Positions 1 through 8,324 of a stretch of 64,000 nt of DNA are shown here, piece after piece (within the stretch, counting starts at the first letter, position 1; each line of letters opens with the position of its first letter). This DNA comes from Crocinitomicaceae bacterium TMED114 (GTDB lineage Bacteria; Bacteroidota; Bacteroidia; Flavobacteriales_D; Sanyastnellaceae): positions 189,081 through 253,080 of the forward strand of contig NHFP02000005.1 in NCBI GenBank assembly GCA_002172485.2. Direction: 5' to 3'. The notes beneath the pieces were generated by a model. The model searched no databases and was not told the DNA's origin. It saw nothing but the letters and a program-made list of their open reading frames with translations. Both the position numbers and the translations under genes were made by a program.

Positions 1-782
1 TCGGAGTCGTCACCGTCGAGCTCACCGCCGCGATCGCCCACTGCATTCGGGGCATCTTGGATGGCGAGCCAGTTGCTGTTGTTCTGGCCACGGTAACCTT
101 GGTCCCAGTCGAAGCTGTCGTCACCACAGAAGGCCACGAGGGCGTTGGTCACGGAGACAGTGCCTCCGAAGAACTCGATTCCGTCGTCCAGGTTGGAGAC
201 AACCTCCACGTGGTCGATGGTCGTACCGGAGCCGACACCACCGAGGGTGATGCCGTTGATCTCGTTGGCCGCTCCCAGCTCGGTACCGCCATGGCGGACG
301 GAGACATAGGAGAGGACACCGGAGTTGTCGGCATCGTTGCTACCACCGTAGATGGCTTGGTCATTGTCTGCGGGAATGCCCTCGATTTGGGCGGGGCCTC
401 CAAAGTTGGTGGAGGCGTCACCGAGGATGATGAGGCCACCCCACTGACCGCGGGTGTCGTAGGAGACGGAACCGTCGAGCGGATCGGCCTCATAGGTCAT
501 GATGATGGGCGCGGCTGCCGTTCCATTGGCGAGGATCTGACCGCCTTTGGCTACAATCAGGGCTGCAGCGTCCGCACCACTGCCGGCAGCACCCTTGATC
601 ACGGTGCCGGCTTCAATGGTGAGAGTTTGTCCCGCACTCACAAAGACGTAGCCGTCCAGGATGTAGGTGTTATTGGATGTCCAGGTGGTGGTTCCGGTAT
701 TCCCGGTGACCTGAACCGTGCCTTGTGCCATGGCTCCAATTGTGGAGGCGAGCATGACCAGCAGGGAGAAAATGGTTCTCAT
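1..782 (-). CDS. Secreted beta-helix-type surface protein, C-terminus cut by window edge
   Basis: The frame opens with ATG at 782 and stays open to the left edge, giving 260 residues without a stop, so the C-terminal part lies outside. Residues 1-19 form a signal peptide (MRTIF, a hydrophobic core, then AMA before Q20). The mature part is rich in Gly, Asp, Asn and Thr, with short hydrophobic strands such as GGLIILGD and DDGIEFFGG and a DDSFDWDQGYRGQN stretch. This is typical of Bacteroidota right-handed beta-helix proteins, often exported by the type IX system. No enzyme motif is visible. A T9SS C-terminal sorting domain would be expected beyond the edge but cannot be checked. The 214-base stretch at 783-996 in front of it should carry its promoter, but I see no clear element or small gene there. 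Confidence 0.75.
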   Translation of the reverse strand, partial: MRTIFSLLVMLASTIGAMAQGTVQVTGNTGTTTWTSNNTYILDGYVFVSAGQTLTIEAGTVIKGAAGSGADAAALIVAKGGQILANGTAAAPIIMTYEADPLDGSVSYDTRGQWGGLIILGDASTNFGGPAQIEGIPADNDQAIYGGSNDADNSGVLSYVSVRHGGTELGAANEINGITLGGVGSGTTIDHVEVVSNLDDGIEFFGGTVSVTNALVAFCGDDSFDWDQGYRGQNNSNWLAIQDAPNAVGDRGGELDGDDS

Positions 783-996
783 GGTTTGGTTAAAATGTTG
801 GCGAAATGGAATAATCCGCTTCAAAGCTGTCCATTAGGTTTCGCCTCACCGTTGAAGACACTTTATCCGTTTGTGAAACACGTCGCCCCCTTTTCGGGCT
901 TTGTGTTAAGCCAACCCGTACCGAGGTGGGTGATAATGCACCTCAAGGTTAACGCAATGTGAACCTAACGTCACGACTCGGGCGGGTCACCGGCCC

Positions 997-1929
997 TCAG
1001 ACCGGAATCCACAGGCATTGTAAGCCACCTGTCATCAAGATCAGCAGCATGGACCTTGACAAGGTGGACCATTTTATACGGGGGAGGGACAACACCACAA
1101 AGGCGTGGATGCAAAAAGGCAGGGGGGCCATCCACAGCACCGCTTCATGCAGCGGATTGGACCAGACCAGCACGCCAGCAGCATAGCCCACTGCAATGGT
1201 GAGGAGCAACCGAATGCACCATGACCGGATCACGGATTCTCCCCGGCGCACGGCCAGCGTGTGTTTGCCGGCCAGCCGGTCGCCCTCGATGTCCATGGCA
1301 TCCTTGGCCAATTCGCGGACCAGACCCACGCCCATGGCCAGTGCGCCATACCCACCCATGTATCCCCAGAGGCGCGGACGGATGAGATCGGACGCCATGG
1401 GGGCCTCCAGGGCTGCCAGCCACAAGGGCACCATGCCGAGAAGGGCGGCCACCGCCACATTGCCAAACAGGGGGGTGGATTTCCACCTGGCGCTGTATTG
1501 CCAGAGGATGTACGAAATGCCGCCCGCCATCCACAGCGGTGTCCAGACTTGAAGGGTCCAGCTCAAGTGGGCGGCGATCAACAATCCGGCGCCATTGACC
1601 ACTTGGTGTGCGACGATCAAGACCCGACGTTTTACGCTGCGACCAACGAGTGCACGGTCAGGCCGGTTGATTCGGTCTTCATGTACGTCGAAGTAGGCGT
1701 TGATCCAATTGCCAGACATCATCAGGAGGGCAACCACGAGCATGCCCTCGACCAGAGGCCAACCGGTCAGATTGCCGACCAAGTTGCCGTCGTCCCACCG
1801 CGCCAACCACCCGAATTTGAGCAAGAGAAACGTGGCAGCGGCGATGGCGACATTGACCGGGCGGGCCAAAGTCCACAAGCCGGCGAGGTTGCCGCGTTTG
1901 CTCGATAGGGAGGAGGGCTGGGTTGCCAT
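997..1929 (-). CDS. UbiA-family prenyltransferase
   Basis: This 310-residue multi-pass inner-membrane protein should transfer a prenyl chain from a polyprenyl diphosphate to an acceptor. Both Mg-diphosphate-binding motifs of the UbiA superfamily are present: NxxxDxxxD at residues 77-85 (N77, D81, D85) and a second Asp-rich motif at about 210-217 (DAMDIEGD). About eight hydrophobic segments follow the family pattern. Bacteroidota homologues are often annotated as geranylgeranylglycerol-phosphate geranylgeranyltransferase-like, but the acceptor cannot be read from sequence; MenA, heme O synthase or another branch is possible. The start is ATG at 1929, two bases after the stop of the asparaginase gene, so it is probably the last gene of the RND–asparaginase–UbiA run. 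Confidence 0.85.
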   Translation of the reverse strand: MATQPSSLSSKRGNLAGLWTLARPVNVAIAAATFLLLKFGWLARWDDGNLVGNLTGWPLVEGMLVVALLMMSGNWINAYFDVHEDRINRPDRALVGRSVKRRVLIVAHQVVNGAGLLIAAHLSWTLQVWTPLWMAGGISYILWQYSARWKSTPLFGNVAVAALLGMVPLWLAALEAPMASDLIRPRLWGYMGGYGALAMGVGLVRELAKDAMDIEGDRLAGKHTLAVRRGESVIRSWCIRLLLTIAVGYAAGVLVWSNPLHEAVLWMAPLPFCIHAFVVLSLPRIKWSTLSRSMLLILMTGGLQCLWIPV

Positions 1930-1931
1930 GG

Positions 1932-2924
1932 TCAGCGCAGGGAAGGAGCGTCGATGAGTTCAGTTTGGTCGCCCACGCTGCGGGCGTAGTTGAAGCCGCC
2001 GTGGATGGACTGGGCACCCGCGTTGCCCTGGGTGTCCATGGCGAGGTAGCCGACTTGAAGGTCGTCGACGGGCATCTTGCGCGAAATGCGTTCCACGGCC
2101 TCCAGGCAAGCTTCGGCCGGAGAGGCCCCTTGCCGCATGAGTTCCACCACGAGGAAGGAGCCAAGCGTTTTCATCACGGCTTCGCCCAATCCGGTTGCGG
2201 TGCAGGCGCCGACCTCGTCGTCCACAAACAAGCCCGCCCCGATGATGGGGCTGTCGCCCACACGGCCGCGAAGCTTGTATGCCAGGCCGCTGGTGGTGCA
2301 CGCGCCGGCCAACCGGCCGTCGAGGTCCTGTGCGATCATGCCGATGGTGTCGTGGTTCTCCACGTTGATGATCGGGTGGTACTGGGCGCTTTGGCGCCAT
2401 TCCTCCCATGCTTTTCGGCTGTCTTCCGTCAACAAGTTGCACGCCTCGAACCCTTTGGCGAGGGCGAAATCCCGGGCGCCATCGCCGGCGAGCAGTACGT
2501 GGGGTGTGTCTTCCATGACGGCCCGCGCCACACGCACGGGGTGTTCGATGTCTTCGAGAAAGCACACGCCGCCGGCATGGCCTTCGGCATTCATGACGCA
2601 GGCGTCGAGGGTGACCCTTCCTGAGCGGTCGGGTCGTCCGCCCAGGCCCACGCTGGTTCCGGTGGGATCACTTTCCACCACTGCCGTGCCTTCCACAACG
2701 GCATCGAGGGCAGAACCGCCTTGCTGCATTTGACGCCACCCTTCGGCGTTGGACACGAGGCCGTGGTTCCATGTCGCGAGCATGTGCCCGCCCTTGAACC
2801 GCTCGCCTTTCATCGGAGCGGCCGACAGTGGGGCTGTCTTGGCACGGAGCAGGCGGGTGGGGTCGACGCCAAGGATGGCCGCCATGGCAGCGGCCCGACG
2901 GAGGAAGGTGCGGCGAGGGAGCAT
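1932..2924 (-). CDS. N4-(beta-N-acetylglucosaminyl)-L-asparaginase, Tat-exported
   Basis: This is a 330-residue Ntn-hydrolase of the glycosylasparaginase/isoaspartyl peptidase family, which cleaves the GlcNAc-Asn bond of glycopeptides or related beta-aspartyl bonds. The HDTIG motif at residues 191-195 marks the autoproteolysis site, and T193 becomes the N-terminal nucleophile of the beta subunit. Downstream glycine-rich segments (GRVGDSPIIGAG, TATGLGE) fit the substrate-binding part of the family. The N-terminus has a twin-arginine signal (R4-R5-T-F-L followed by an Ala-rich core), so export of the folded enzyme through Tat is likely. The start is ATG at 2924, nine bases after the RND gene ends. 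A TAACTTGG sequence 12 bases before the ATG overlaps the RND stop codon and may be an internal promoter. Confidence 0.88.
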   Translation of the reverse strand: MLPRRTFLRRAAAMAAILGVDPTRLLRAKTAPLSAAPMKGERFKGGHMLATWNHGLVSNAEGWRQMQQGGSALDAVVEGTAVVESDPTGTSVGLGGRPDRSGRVTLDACVMNAEGHAGGVCFLEDIEHPVRVARAVMEDTPHVLLAGDGARDFALAKGFEACNLLTEDSRKAWEEWRQSAQYHPIINVENHDTIGMIAQDLDGRLAGACTTSGLAYKLRGRVGDSPIIGAGLFVDDEVGACTATGLGEAVMKTLGSFLVVELMRQGASPAEACLEAVERISRKMPVDDLQVGYLAMDTQGNAGAQSIHGGFNYARSVGDQTELIDAPSLR

Positions 2925-2933
2925 GGCTCCAAG

Positions 2934-5300
2934 TTAAGCGCGTCGCGGCAGGAGGAGGAGGGGAAGTACCGCCAAATCCACCACCACGGCAAAGCACAGG
3001 GTCAGCGAGACCAGCAGGCCGATGTGGAAGGTGCCCTCGAAACTGCTGAGCATCAGCGTGGCGAACCCGCCACAGAGGATGATGGAGGTGATGATGATCG
3101 CTTTGCCCGTGGCGAGGAAGGTTCGCCGGAGCGCCCAAATCGGCTGTCGGCCTTGTTGGAGCAGAATGCGGTATTTGGCCAGGAAGTGCAGGGTGTCGTC
3201 CACGGCGATACCGAAGGCGATGGTGAAGATGATGGAGGTCGAGACCTTCAAGTCGATGTCGAGCGCGCCCATGAACCCGGCGATGAACAACAACGGGAGC
3301 ACGTTGGGCACCAACGAGATCAACATCATGCGCAGGCTGCGGAACAGCACGCCGACAATCAGGGCAACCATGCCGAAGGCGATGAGGAGGCCAAGCACCA
3401 TGTCGGACGCCAGGAACCGATTGTTGAGGTCGATCAGGTTGGCGGTGCCGGTGACTTCGACCGAGAAGGGCGGGGTGTCGAAGGTATTGTCCAGGTAGGC
3501 GTCCACCCGTTCCAGGAAACGCGTGTTTCGCTCGGCGAGGACGTTGGCGCCCAGGTCGGCCGTCTTGGCGGTGATTCTCGCTAGCCCAAGGTCGTCGCGC
3601 ACCGCGGCGCTCCATCCAGCTCCACTGTTGTCCGAAGTCCGGCGGTCCAATTTGTAGAGGCGGTCGAGCAGCCTAGAGAGTGCCGGGCCTTTGGGGATTC
3701 GGTCGGCCGAAGGACGGTCTCCGTTGAACAGCCGGTGTGCGGTGCGGGCCACCGAGGCGGGGCCGAGGACGCTGCCGGCGCCGACCTCTTCGGCCAGCCA
3801 CGTTTCGACGCTGTCCACCGCGGCCAGCACCCCGGGCAAAGCCATCGTCTCTTGGCCGGGTTCAAAGCGGAGGGCCAGTTCATAGGGCCGCACTCCGGAG
3901 AAATCGCGTTCGAAGAAGTTGAACTCCTGGCGCAGCGGATCGTCCGCGCGCAGGTCCTCGAGGAGGTAGTTGTTGACCACAATGCCGCTGAGCAGCCACA
4001 GACTGAGTCCGGTGAGGACCACCGTGGCGCCGAGGATGGCTTTTCGGTAACGGACGATGCGGATGAACCAACGGGACAGCCAGGGGGTCCACGGTGAAGC
4101 GCTGCTGTCCTCGGGGCCCGCGGCATGTCGGATGGGCGCGTCGGTGCGCATCAGCACGGCGGGCAGCAGGCTGAAGGCCAATCCGAATGCGATGAACACC
4201 CCGGCCGCGGTGTACAGGCCGAACTCCTGAATCGGCCCGATGGCCGAGGAAAGCAGCGTGAGGAAGCCAATGGCGGTGGTCAGCGATGTCAGGAAGGTGG
4301 CGAGGCCCACTTCGCGGAAGGCCTTGCGAAGGGCGGGGAAAGGGGGGAGTCCCGCCCGAAGTTCGTCGAGATAGCGGGTGATGATGTGCACCACATCGCT
4401 CATGCCCACCACGAAAATGATGGTCGGCAGTACGACCGTCATGATGTCGATGCCCTTGCCCGTGAGTTCCATGAAGGCGAGGGTGCCCAGTCCGCTAAGC
4501 AGGATGACGGTGAGGGGAATGACAATGCCCCACCACGTCCGGAATGCGAAAAAGAGGAAGGTGATGAGCAGAATCAGGCCCAATCCCACGAACAGCGCCA
4601 CTTCCCGCTCCATGACGCTGACGTAGTGCACTTGGGCATGTGCACGCCCGGCGCGGTGGCATTCCACGGTCATGCCTTGCGCTTCCTGTGCGGCTTGCCA
4701 CTGCGTCAAAACGGCGTCGGTATCGGCGGCAATGCGATCGCAGCCCTCCTTGGACAGCATCGGCGTTTGCAGCACGGTCAGGGCCAAGCTCTGGCCATCC
4801 TCGCTGAACACCGTGCCGACCCACTGTGGGTTCCGCCAGATCGCGGCGCTGTCGGTGGCGTAATGCTCGGGCTGGTCCCAACGGAGCAGCGGCCGCTGGA
4901 ATATCATGCCCAAGACGGGATCTCGGACGGGCAAAGTGAGGTCGGTGGGGTCCAACACGCCGGTGACGCCCTGCACGGTGTCGAGTGCGCTAGCCAGGTC
5001 GCGGGTGGCCCTCAGAAAGGCCGGGTCAAACACGCCTTGATCTCCTTTCAGTCCGACGAGGATGAAGTCGTTGTCCGTACTGAATGCCTCTCGGAATTGG
5101 AGGTAGAACGCCGTCTCGGGTTGCCCCTCGGGGAAGAACGCTTCGAAGTCGTAGTTGAATCCGATGTGGGCAGCGCGCCATCCGGCGAGGGCCGTCATCA
5201 ACCCAATGGCCACCAGAATCCATCCGGAACGGCGTCTCCAGCGTTCCTCGGGGTCGGCGGCTGGCATGGTAGAGTGGGTTGCGGTGTCTTCCGGCATCAT
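2934..5300 (-). CDS. RND/MMPL-family exporter
   Basis: From ATG 5300 the protein has 788 residues, a normal length for MMPL/HAE3-type RND transporters. There is a cytoplasmic N-terminus, one membrane span, a large periplasmic domain, a five-span bundle, then the same arrangement repeated. The paired membrane motifs GMSDVVHIITRYLDEL and GIAVDDTLHFLAKYR have the charged residues expected for proton coupling in both halves. Substrate is unknown; hopanoid, lipid or fatty-acid-like export is common for this class. The open frame continues upstream into dnaK to 5537, but the extra residues look non-coding, and a terminator lies at 5355-5388. ATG 5297 is an alternative start. It heads a likely operon with the asparaginase and UbiA genes. 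Confidence 0.85.
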   Translation of the reverse strand: MMPEDTATHSTMPAADPEERWRRRSGWILVAIGLMTALAGWRAAHIGFNYDFEAFFPEGQPETAFYLQFREAFSTDNDFILVGLKGDQGVFDPAFLRATRDLASALDTVQGVTGVLDPTDLTLPVRDPVLGMIFQRPLLRWDQPEHYATDSAAIWRNPQWVGTVFSEDGQSLALTVLQTPMLSKEGCDRIAADTDAVLTQWQAAQEAQGMTVECHRAGRAHAQVHYVSVMEREVALFVGLGLILLITFLFFAFRTWWGIVIPLTVILLSGLGTLAFMELTGKGIDIMTVVLPTIIFVVGMSDVVHIITRYLDELRAGLPPFPALRKAFREVGLATFLTSLTTAIGFLTLLSSAIGPIQEFGLYTAAGVFIAFGLAFSLLPAVLMRTDAPIRHAAGPEDSSASPWTPWLSRWFIRIVRYRKAILGATVVLTGLSLWLLSGIVVNNYLLEDLRADDPLRQEFNFFERDFSGVRPYELALRFEPGQETMALPGVLAAVDSVETWLAEEVGAGSVLGPASVARTAHRLFNGDRPSADRIPKGPALSRLLDRLYKLDRRTSDNSGAGWSAAVRDDLGLARITAKTADLGANVLAERNTRFLERVDAYLDNTFDTPPFSVEVTGTANLIDLNNRFLASDMVLGLLIAFGMVALIVGVLFRSLRMMLISLVPNVLPLLFIAGFMGALDIDLKVSTSIIFTIAFGIAVDDTLHFLAKYRILLQQGRQPIWALRRTFLATGKAIIITSIILCGGFATLMLSSFEGTFHIGLLVSLTLCFAVVVDLAVLPLLLLPRRA

Positions 5301-5354
5301 CGGGGCTCGGGAAGAGGAACAGTGGACAATCGTCCCGGTTCTCCGGCATCCAAC

Positions 5355-5388
5355 AAAAAAGGCGACCCGTTGGGGGCCGCCTTTTTTT
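5355..5388 (-). terminator. Rho-independent terminator of dnaK (bidirectional)
   Basis: A GC-rich stem (GGCG, one mismatch, CCC pairing with GGG, CGCC) is flanked by six A's on one side and seven T's on the other. Read on the minus strand it lies 19 bases after the dnaK stop and ends in a T run. The symmetry would let it stop transcription from either direction. It separates dnaK from the RND gene. Confidence 0.85.
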
Positions 5389-5406
5389 AGTGGGTTGGGA
5401 AACGAA

Positions 5407-7317
5407 TCACTTCTCTTCGTTGACCTCTTCGAAGTCGACGTCGGTGACCTCCTCGTCGCCGGCACTTCCGCCGTCTTGGCCGGCCTCAGGGCCTGCACCG
5501 GCACCGGCTTCCTGACTGGCCTTGTACATCTCCTCACTGGCGGCGGAGAAGGCTTGGTTCAGCGCTTCGATGCCGGCCTTGCACGCGACCACATCCTGGG
5601 CGGCGTGGGCCTCTTTGAGGGAGGCGATGGCCGATTCGATCGGGCCCTTCTTGTCGGCGGGCAGTTTGTCGCCGAACTCGCCGAGCTGCTTCTCGGTCTG
5701 GAAGACGAGGCTGTCCGCCTGGTTGAGGACCTCCACTTTCTCCTTGGCCGCCTGGTCGGCGTCCGCGTTGGCGGCGGCTTCATCCTTCATGCGCTGGATT
5801 TCGTCGTCGCTCAGACCGCTCGAGGCTTCGATGCGGATGTTCTGCTCCTTGCCGGTGGCCTTGTCCTTGGCGCTCACGTTGATGATGCCGTTGGCGTCGA
5901 TGTCAAAGGACACTTCGATCTGCGGCACACCGCGCGGTGCGGGCGGGATGTCGGAGAGTTGGAAGCGGCCGATGGACCGATTGTCCGCCGCCATGGAACG
6001 CTCGCCCTGAAGGACGTTGATGTCCACGCTCGGCTGGTTGTCCGCTGCGGTCGAGAACGTTTCGCTCTTCTTGGTGGGAATGGTCGTGTTGGCGTCGATG
6101 AGCTTGGTCATGACACCGCCCATCGTCTCGATGCCGAGGGAGAGGGGGGTCACATCCAGCAGCAACACGTCCTTGACGTCGCCACTGAGAACGCCGCCTT
6201 GGATGGCAGCACCGACGGCCACCACTTCATCCGGGTTCACCCCTTTGGAGGGCTCTTTGCTGAAGAAGGACGTCACCGCCTCCTGCACGGCCGGGATGCG
6301 GGTGGATCCACCGACGAGGATGACCTCGTCGATGTCGCTGGTGTCGAGTCCAGCAGCCTTGAGGGCCGTTTGGCAGGGCTCGATGGTACGCTTGACCAGG
6401 CTATCGGTCAGTTGCTCGAACTTGGAACGGCTCAGCGAGCGCACGAGGTGCTTGGGCACGCCGTCCACCGGCATGATGTAAGGGAGGTTGATCTCCGTGC
6501 TGTTGGTGCTGCTCAGCTCGATCTTGGCTTTCTCAGCGGCTTCCTTGAGGCGCTGGAGGGCCATGGGATCTTTGCTGAGATCGAGGCCACCGTTCTCGGA
6601 CTTGAACTCTTCGACGAGCCAGTCGATGATGCCTTGGTCGAAGTCGTCACCGCCGAGGTGGGTATCGCCATCCGTGGAGAGCACTTCGAAGACGCCGTCT
6701 CCGAGTTCGAGGATGCTCACGTCATGCGTTCCACCACCGAGGTCGAACACTACGATTTTCTGGTCCGTAGACTTCTTATCGAGTCCATATGCGAGGGCAG
6801 CCGCGGTGGGCTCGTTGATGATGCGCTTCACCTCGAGGCCGGCGACTTCACCGGCTTCCTTGGTGGCTTGGCGTTGGCTGTCGTTGAAGTAGGCCGGGAC
6901 TGTGATGACCGCGCCAGTGACCTCTGTTCCGAGGTAGTCTTCTGCGGTCTTCTTCATCTTTTGCAGGACCATCGCGCTGATCTCCTGCGGGCTGTAGTTC
7001 CTGTCGTCGATCTTGATTCGGGCGGTTCCGCCGTCGGCCTCGACGACCTCGTAGGGAACGCGGCCGGCTTCATTGCCGACTTCCTTGAACATCTGGCCCA
7101 TGAACCGCTTCACGGAGAAGATGGTCTTGGTAGGGTTGGTGATGGCCTGACGCTTGGCGGGGTCGCCAACTTTGCGCTCTCCATCCTGGACAAAGGCCAC
7201 AATGGACGGAGTGGTCCGCTTGCCTTCGCTGTTGTTGATGACCACGGGCTCATTGCCCTCCATCACGGCCACACAGGAATTGGTGGTGCCGAGGTCGATG
7301 CCGATGATTTTGCTCAT
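5407..7317 (-). CDS. dnaK: Molecular chaperone DnaK (Hsp70)
   Basis: This 636-residue cytoplasmic ATP-dependent chaperone contains the Hsp70 signatures: N-terminal [14 protein letters not shown] with [13 protein letters not shown]-like context, the phosphate loop [28 protein letters not shown], the interdomain linker ([13 protein letters not shown]) and the C-terminal acidic [11 protein letters not shown] tail. The beginning is set by ATG 7317 (MSKIIGID); the longer open frame to 7533 adds 72 residues unlike any Hsp70. Neither dnaJ nor grpE is adjacent. The 188 bases upstream to 7505 contain no CIRCE element and no convincing TAnnTTTG element near the start, so unlike most leaders here this gene probably has a leader. 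It ends in a strong terminator. Confidence 0.98.
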   Translation of the reverse strand: MSKIIGIDLGTTNSCVAVMEGNEPVVINNSEGKRTTPSIVAFVQDGERKVGDPAKRQAITNPTKTIFSVKRFMGQMFKEVGNEAGRVPYEVVEADGGTARIKIDDRNYSPQEISAMVLQKMKKTAEDYLGTEVTGAVITVPAYFNDSQRQATKEAGEVAGLEVKRIINEPTAAALAYGLDKKSTDQKIVVFDLGGGTHDVSILELGDGVFEVLSTDGDTHLGGDDFDQGIIDWLVEEFKSENGGLDLSKDPMALQRLKEAAEKAKIELSSTNSTEINLPYIMPVDGVPKHLVRSLSRSKFEQLTDSLVKRTIEPCQTALKAAGLDTSDIDEVILVGGSTRIPAVQEAVTSFFSKEPSKGVNPDEVVAVGAAIQGGVLSGDVKDVLLLDVTPLSLGIETMGGVMTKLIDANTTIPTKKSETFSTAADNQPSVDINVLQGERSMAADNRSIGRFQLSDIPPAPRGVPQIEVSFDIDANGIINVSAKDKATGKEQNIRIEASSGLSDDEIQRMKDEAAANADADQAAKEKVEVLNQADSLVFQTEKQLGEFGDKLPADKKGPIESAIASLKEAHAAQDVVACKAGIEALNQAFSAASEEMYKASQEAGAGAGPEAGQDGGSAGDEEVTDVDFEEVNEEK

Positions 7318-7505
7318 GATATGTGGGGTTGTTGTTTGCTGTTTCAATGTCACGGGGACGCACCGCCATGGACAAAAGCAGTGCCAACAGAAAACGGAGC
7401 CTGCGCGACTGACAGGATGTCGCATCTGTTCGCCAAGGCTGACAAAAGCGGCGGAAATCGCACCGGAATTGGCAGATGTTCCGTCCGCCGTGCCACCTTG
7501 CTCCC

Positions 7506-8276
7506 ATGACGGTGGACGACCGCGGCTTTCCATTGGACCTCGCTGGTCCGCCCCAGCGCATCATCAGCTTGGTGCCTTCTTTGACGGAGACCCTTGTGGA
7601 CCTCGGGGTGGAGGACCGCATCGTGGGGTTGACCAAATTCTGCATCCATCCCGATCACCTGCGCCGGGAGCGCACCCGGGTCGGGGGCACGAAGGGCGTT
7701 CGAGTGGATGTCATTCTGGACCTGCAGCCCGATTTGGTCATCGCCAACATCGAGGAGAACGATGCCCAGGACATCATGGCATTGGAAATCGCGGGCGTTC
7801 CCTGTTGGGTGTGCAATGTGCGCACTGTGGAGCGCGCGTTCCGGTTGTTGGCCGATCTCGGCGAGTTGGTCGGGGCCGCTGAACGGGGACGCGAAATGGA
7901 AGCCGAGGCGAGACGCATTTGGGAATCGGGGCGCGAGACAGCACCCAGTCTGGACCTGCGCATCGCTTATGCCGTCTGGCGCAATCCCTGGATGTGGGCC
8001 GGAAGTGATGCGTATATCCAGTCTGTGTTGCGTTGGTGGGGGTGGTCGCCTTGGCCTGAAGACACCCGGTACCCCGAGTTGGATTTGGATGCGGTGCGTC
8101 AGGCAGGGGTCGATGAGGTGTTCTTACCCTCGGAGCCTTTTCCCTTCAAAGCGGCGCACAAAGCAGAATGCGAGGGGCTTGATGCCCGCCTCGTAGACGG
8201 CGAGATGTTCAGTTGGTATGGGAGTCGCATGCTCCATGTGCCCCGATACATCGCGTCTGAATGGAGTGCCGACTGA
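7506..8276 (+). CDS. Helical-backbone metal receptor (BtuF-like), no signal peptide
   Basis: From ATG 7506 the 256-residue protein has the fold of periplasmic cobalamin/iron-siderophore-binding proteins: [17 protein letters not shown] at the N-terminus, a [14 protein letters not shown] segment at the first-lobe edge, a long backbone helix around residues 115-145, and a second lobe with [25 protein letters not shown]. No signal peptide or lipobox precedes the domain, so it is predicted to be cytoplasmic, as is known for a Bacteroidota subgroup annotated helical backbone metal receptor. No ABC permease or ATPase is adjacent. Ligand unknown. A longer reading from 7476 has no ATG and adds no sensible signal. 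Confidence 0.8.
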   Translation: MTVDDRGFPLDLAGPPQRIISLVPSLTETLVDLGVEDRIVGLTKFCIHPDHLRRERTRVGGTKGVRVDVILDLQPDLVIANIEENDAQDIMALEIAGVPCWVCNVRTVERAFRLLADLGELVGAAERGREMEAEARRIWESGRETAPSLDLRIAYAVWRNPWMWAGSDAYIQSVLRWWGWSPWPEDTRYPELDLDAVRQAGVDEVFLPSEPFPFKAAHKAECEGLDARLVDGEMFSWYGSRMLHVPRYIASEWSAD

Positions 8277-8283
8277 ATTCGCG

Positions 8284-8319
8284 ACTTTTGCCCTCCGCCT
8301 GAGGCGGTTCGAACTTTTG
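8284..8319 (+). promoter_or_regulatory. Candidate promoter and dyad upstream of the Gfo/Idh/MocA gene
   Basis: A TTTG at 8287-8290 is followed after 21 bases by AACTTTTG at 8312-8319, close to the Bacteroidota pattern TTTG-N17-23-TAnnTTTG (one mismatch in the -7 element). Between them lies a perfect dyad CCGCCT-G-AGGCGG at 8295-8307. The -7-like element ends five bases before the ATG, predicting a very short or absent leader. Confidence 0.4.
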
Positions 8320-8324
8320 GACAC

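Noticed and set aside
885-910. Small GC-rich hairpin in the left intergenic region as a terminator
   Set aside because: The stem is only four to five base pairs and there is no clear T run after it on the strand of the flanking genes.
5301-5537. N-terminal extension of the RND exporter into dnaK
   Set aside because: The residues have no membrane or signal pattern, would overlap the dnaK C-terminus and cross the dnaK terminator; ATG 5300 fits the family beginning.
7318-7380. Sigma-54-like TGGCAC-N5-TTGT upstream of dnaK on the minus strand
   Set aside because: The -12 half lacks the conserved GC (GT instead), no activator gene is near, and one such match in 64 kb is expected by chance.
5155-7509. 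A 784-codon plus-strand open frame opposite dnaK
   Set aside because: It is antisense to an unmistakable dnaK, has no recognisable domain and mirrors the codon pattern of a high-GC gene. Similar long antisense frames occur opposite most genes here.
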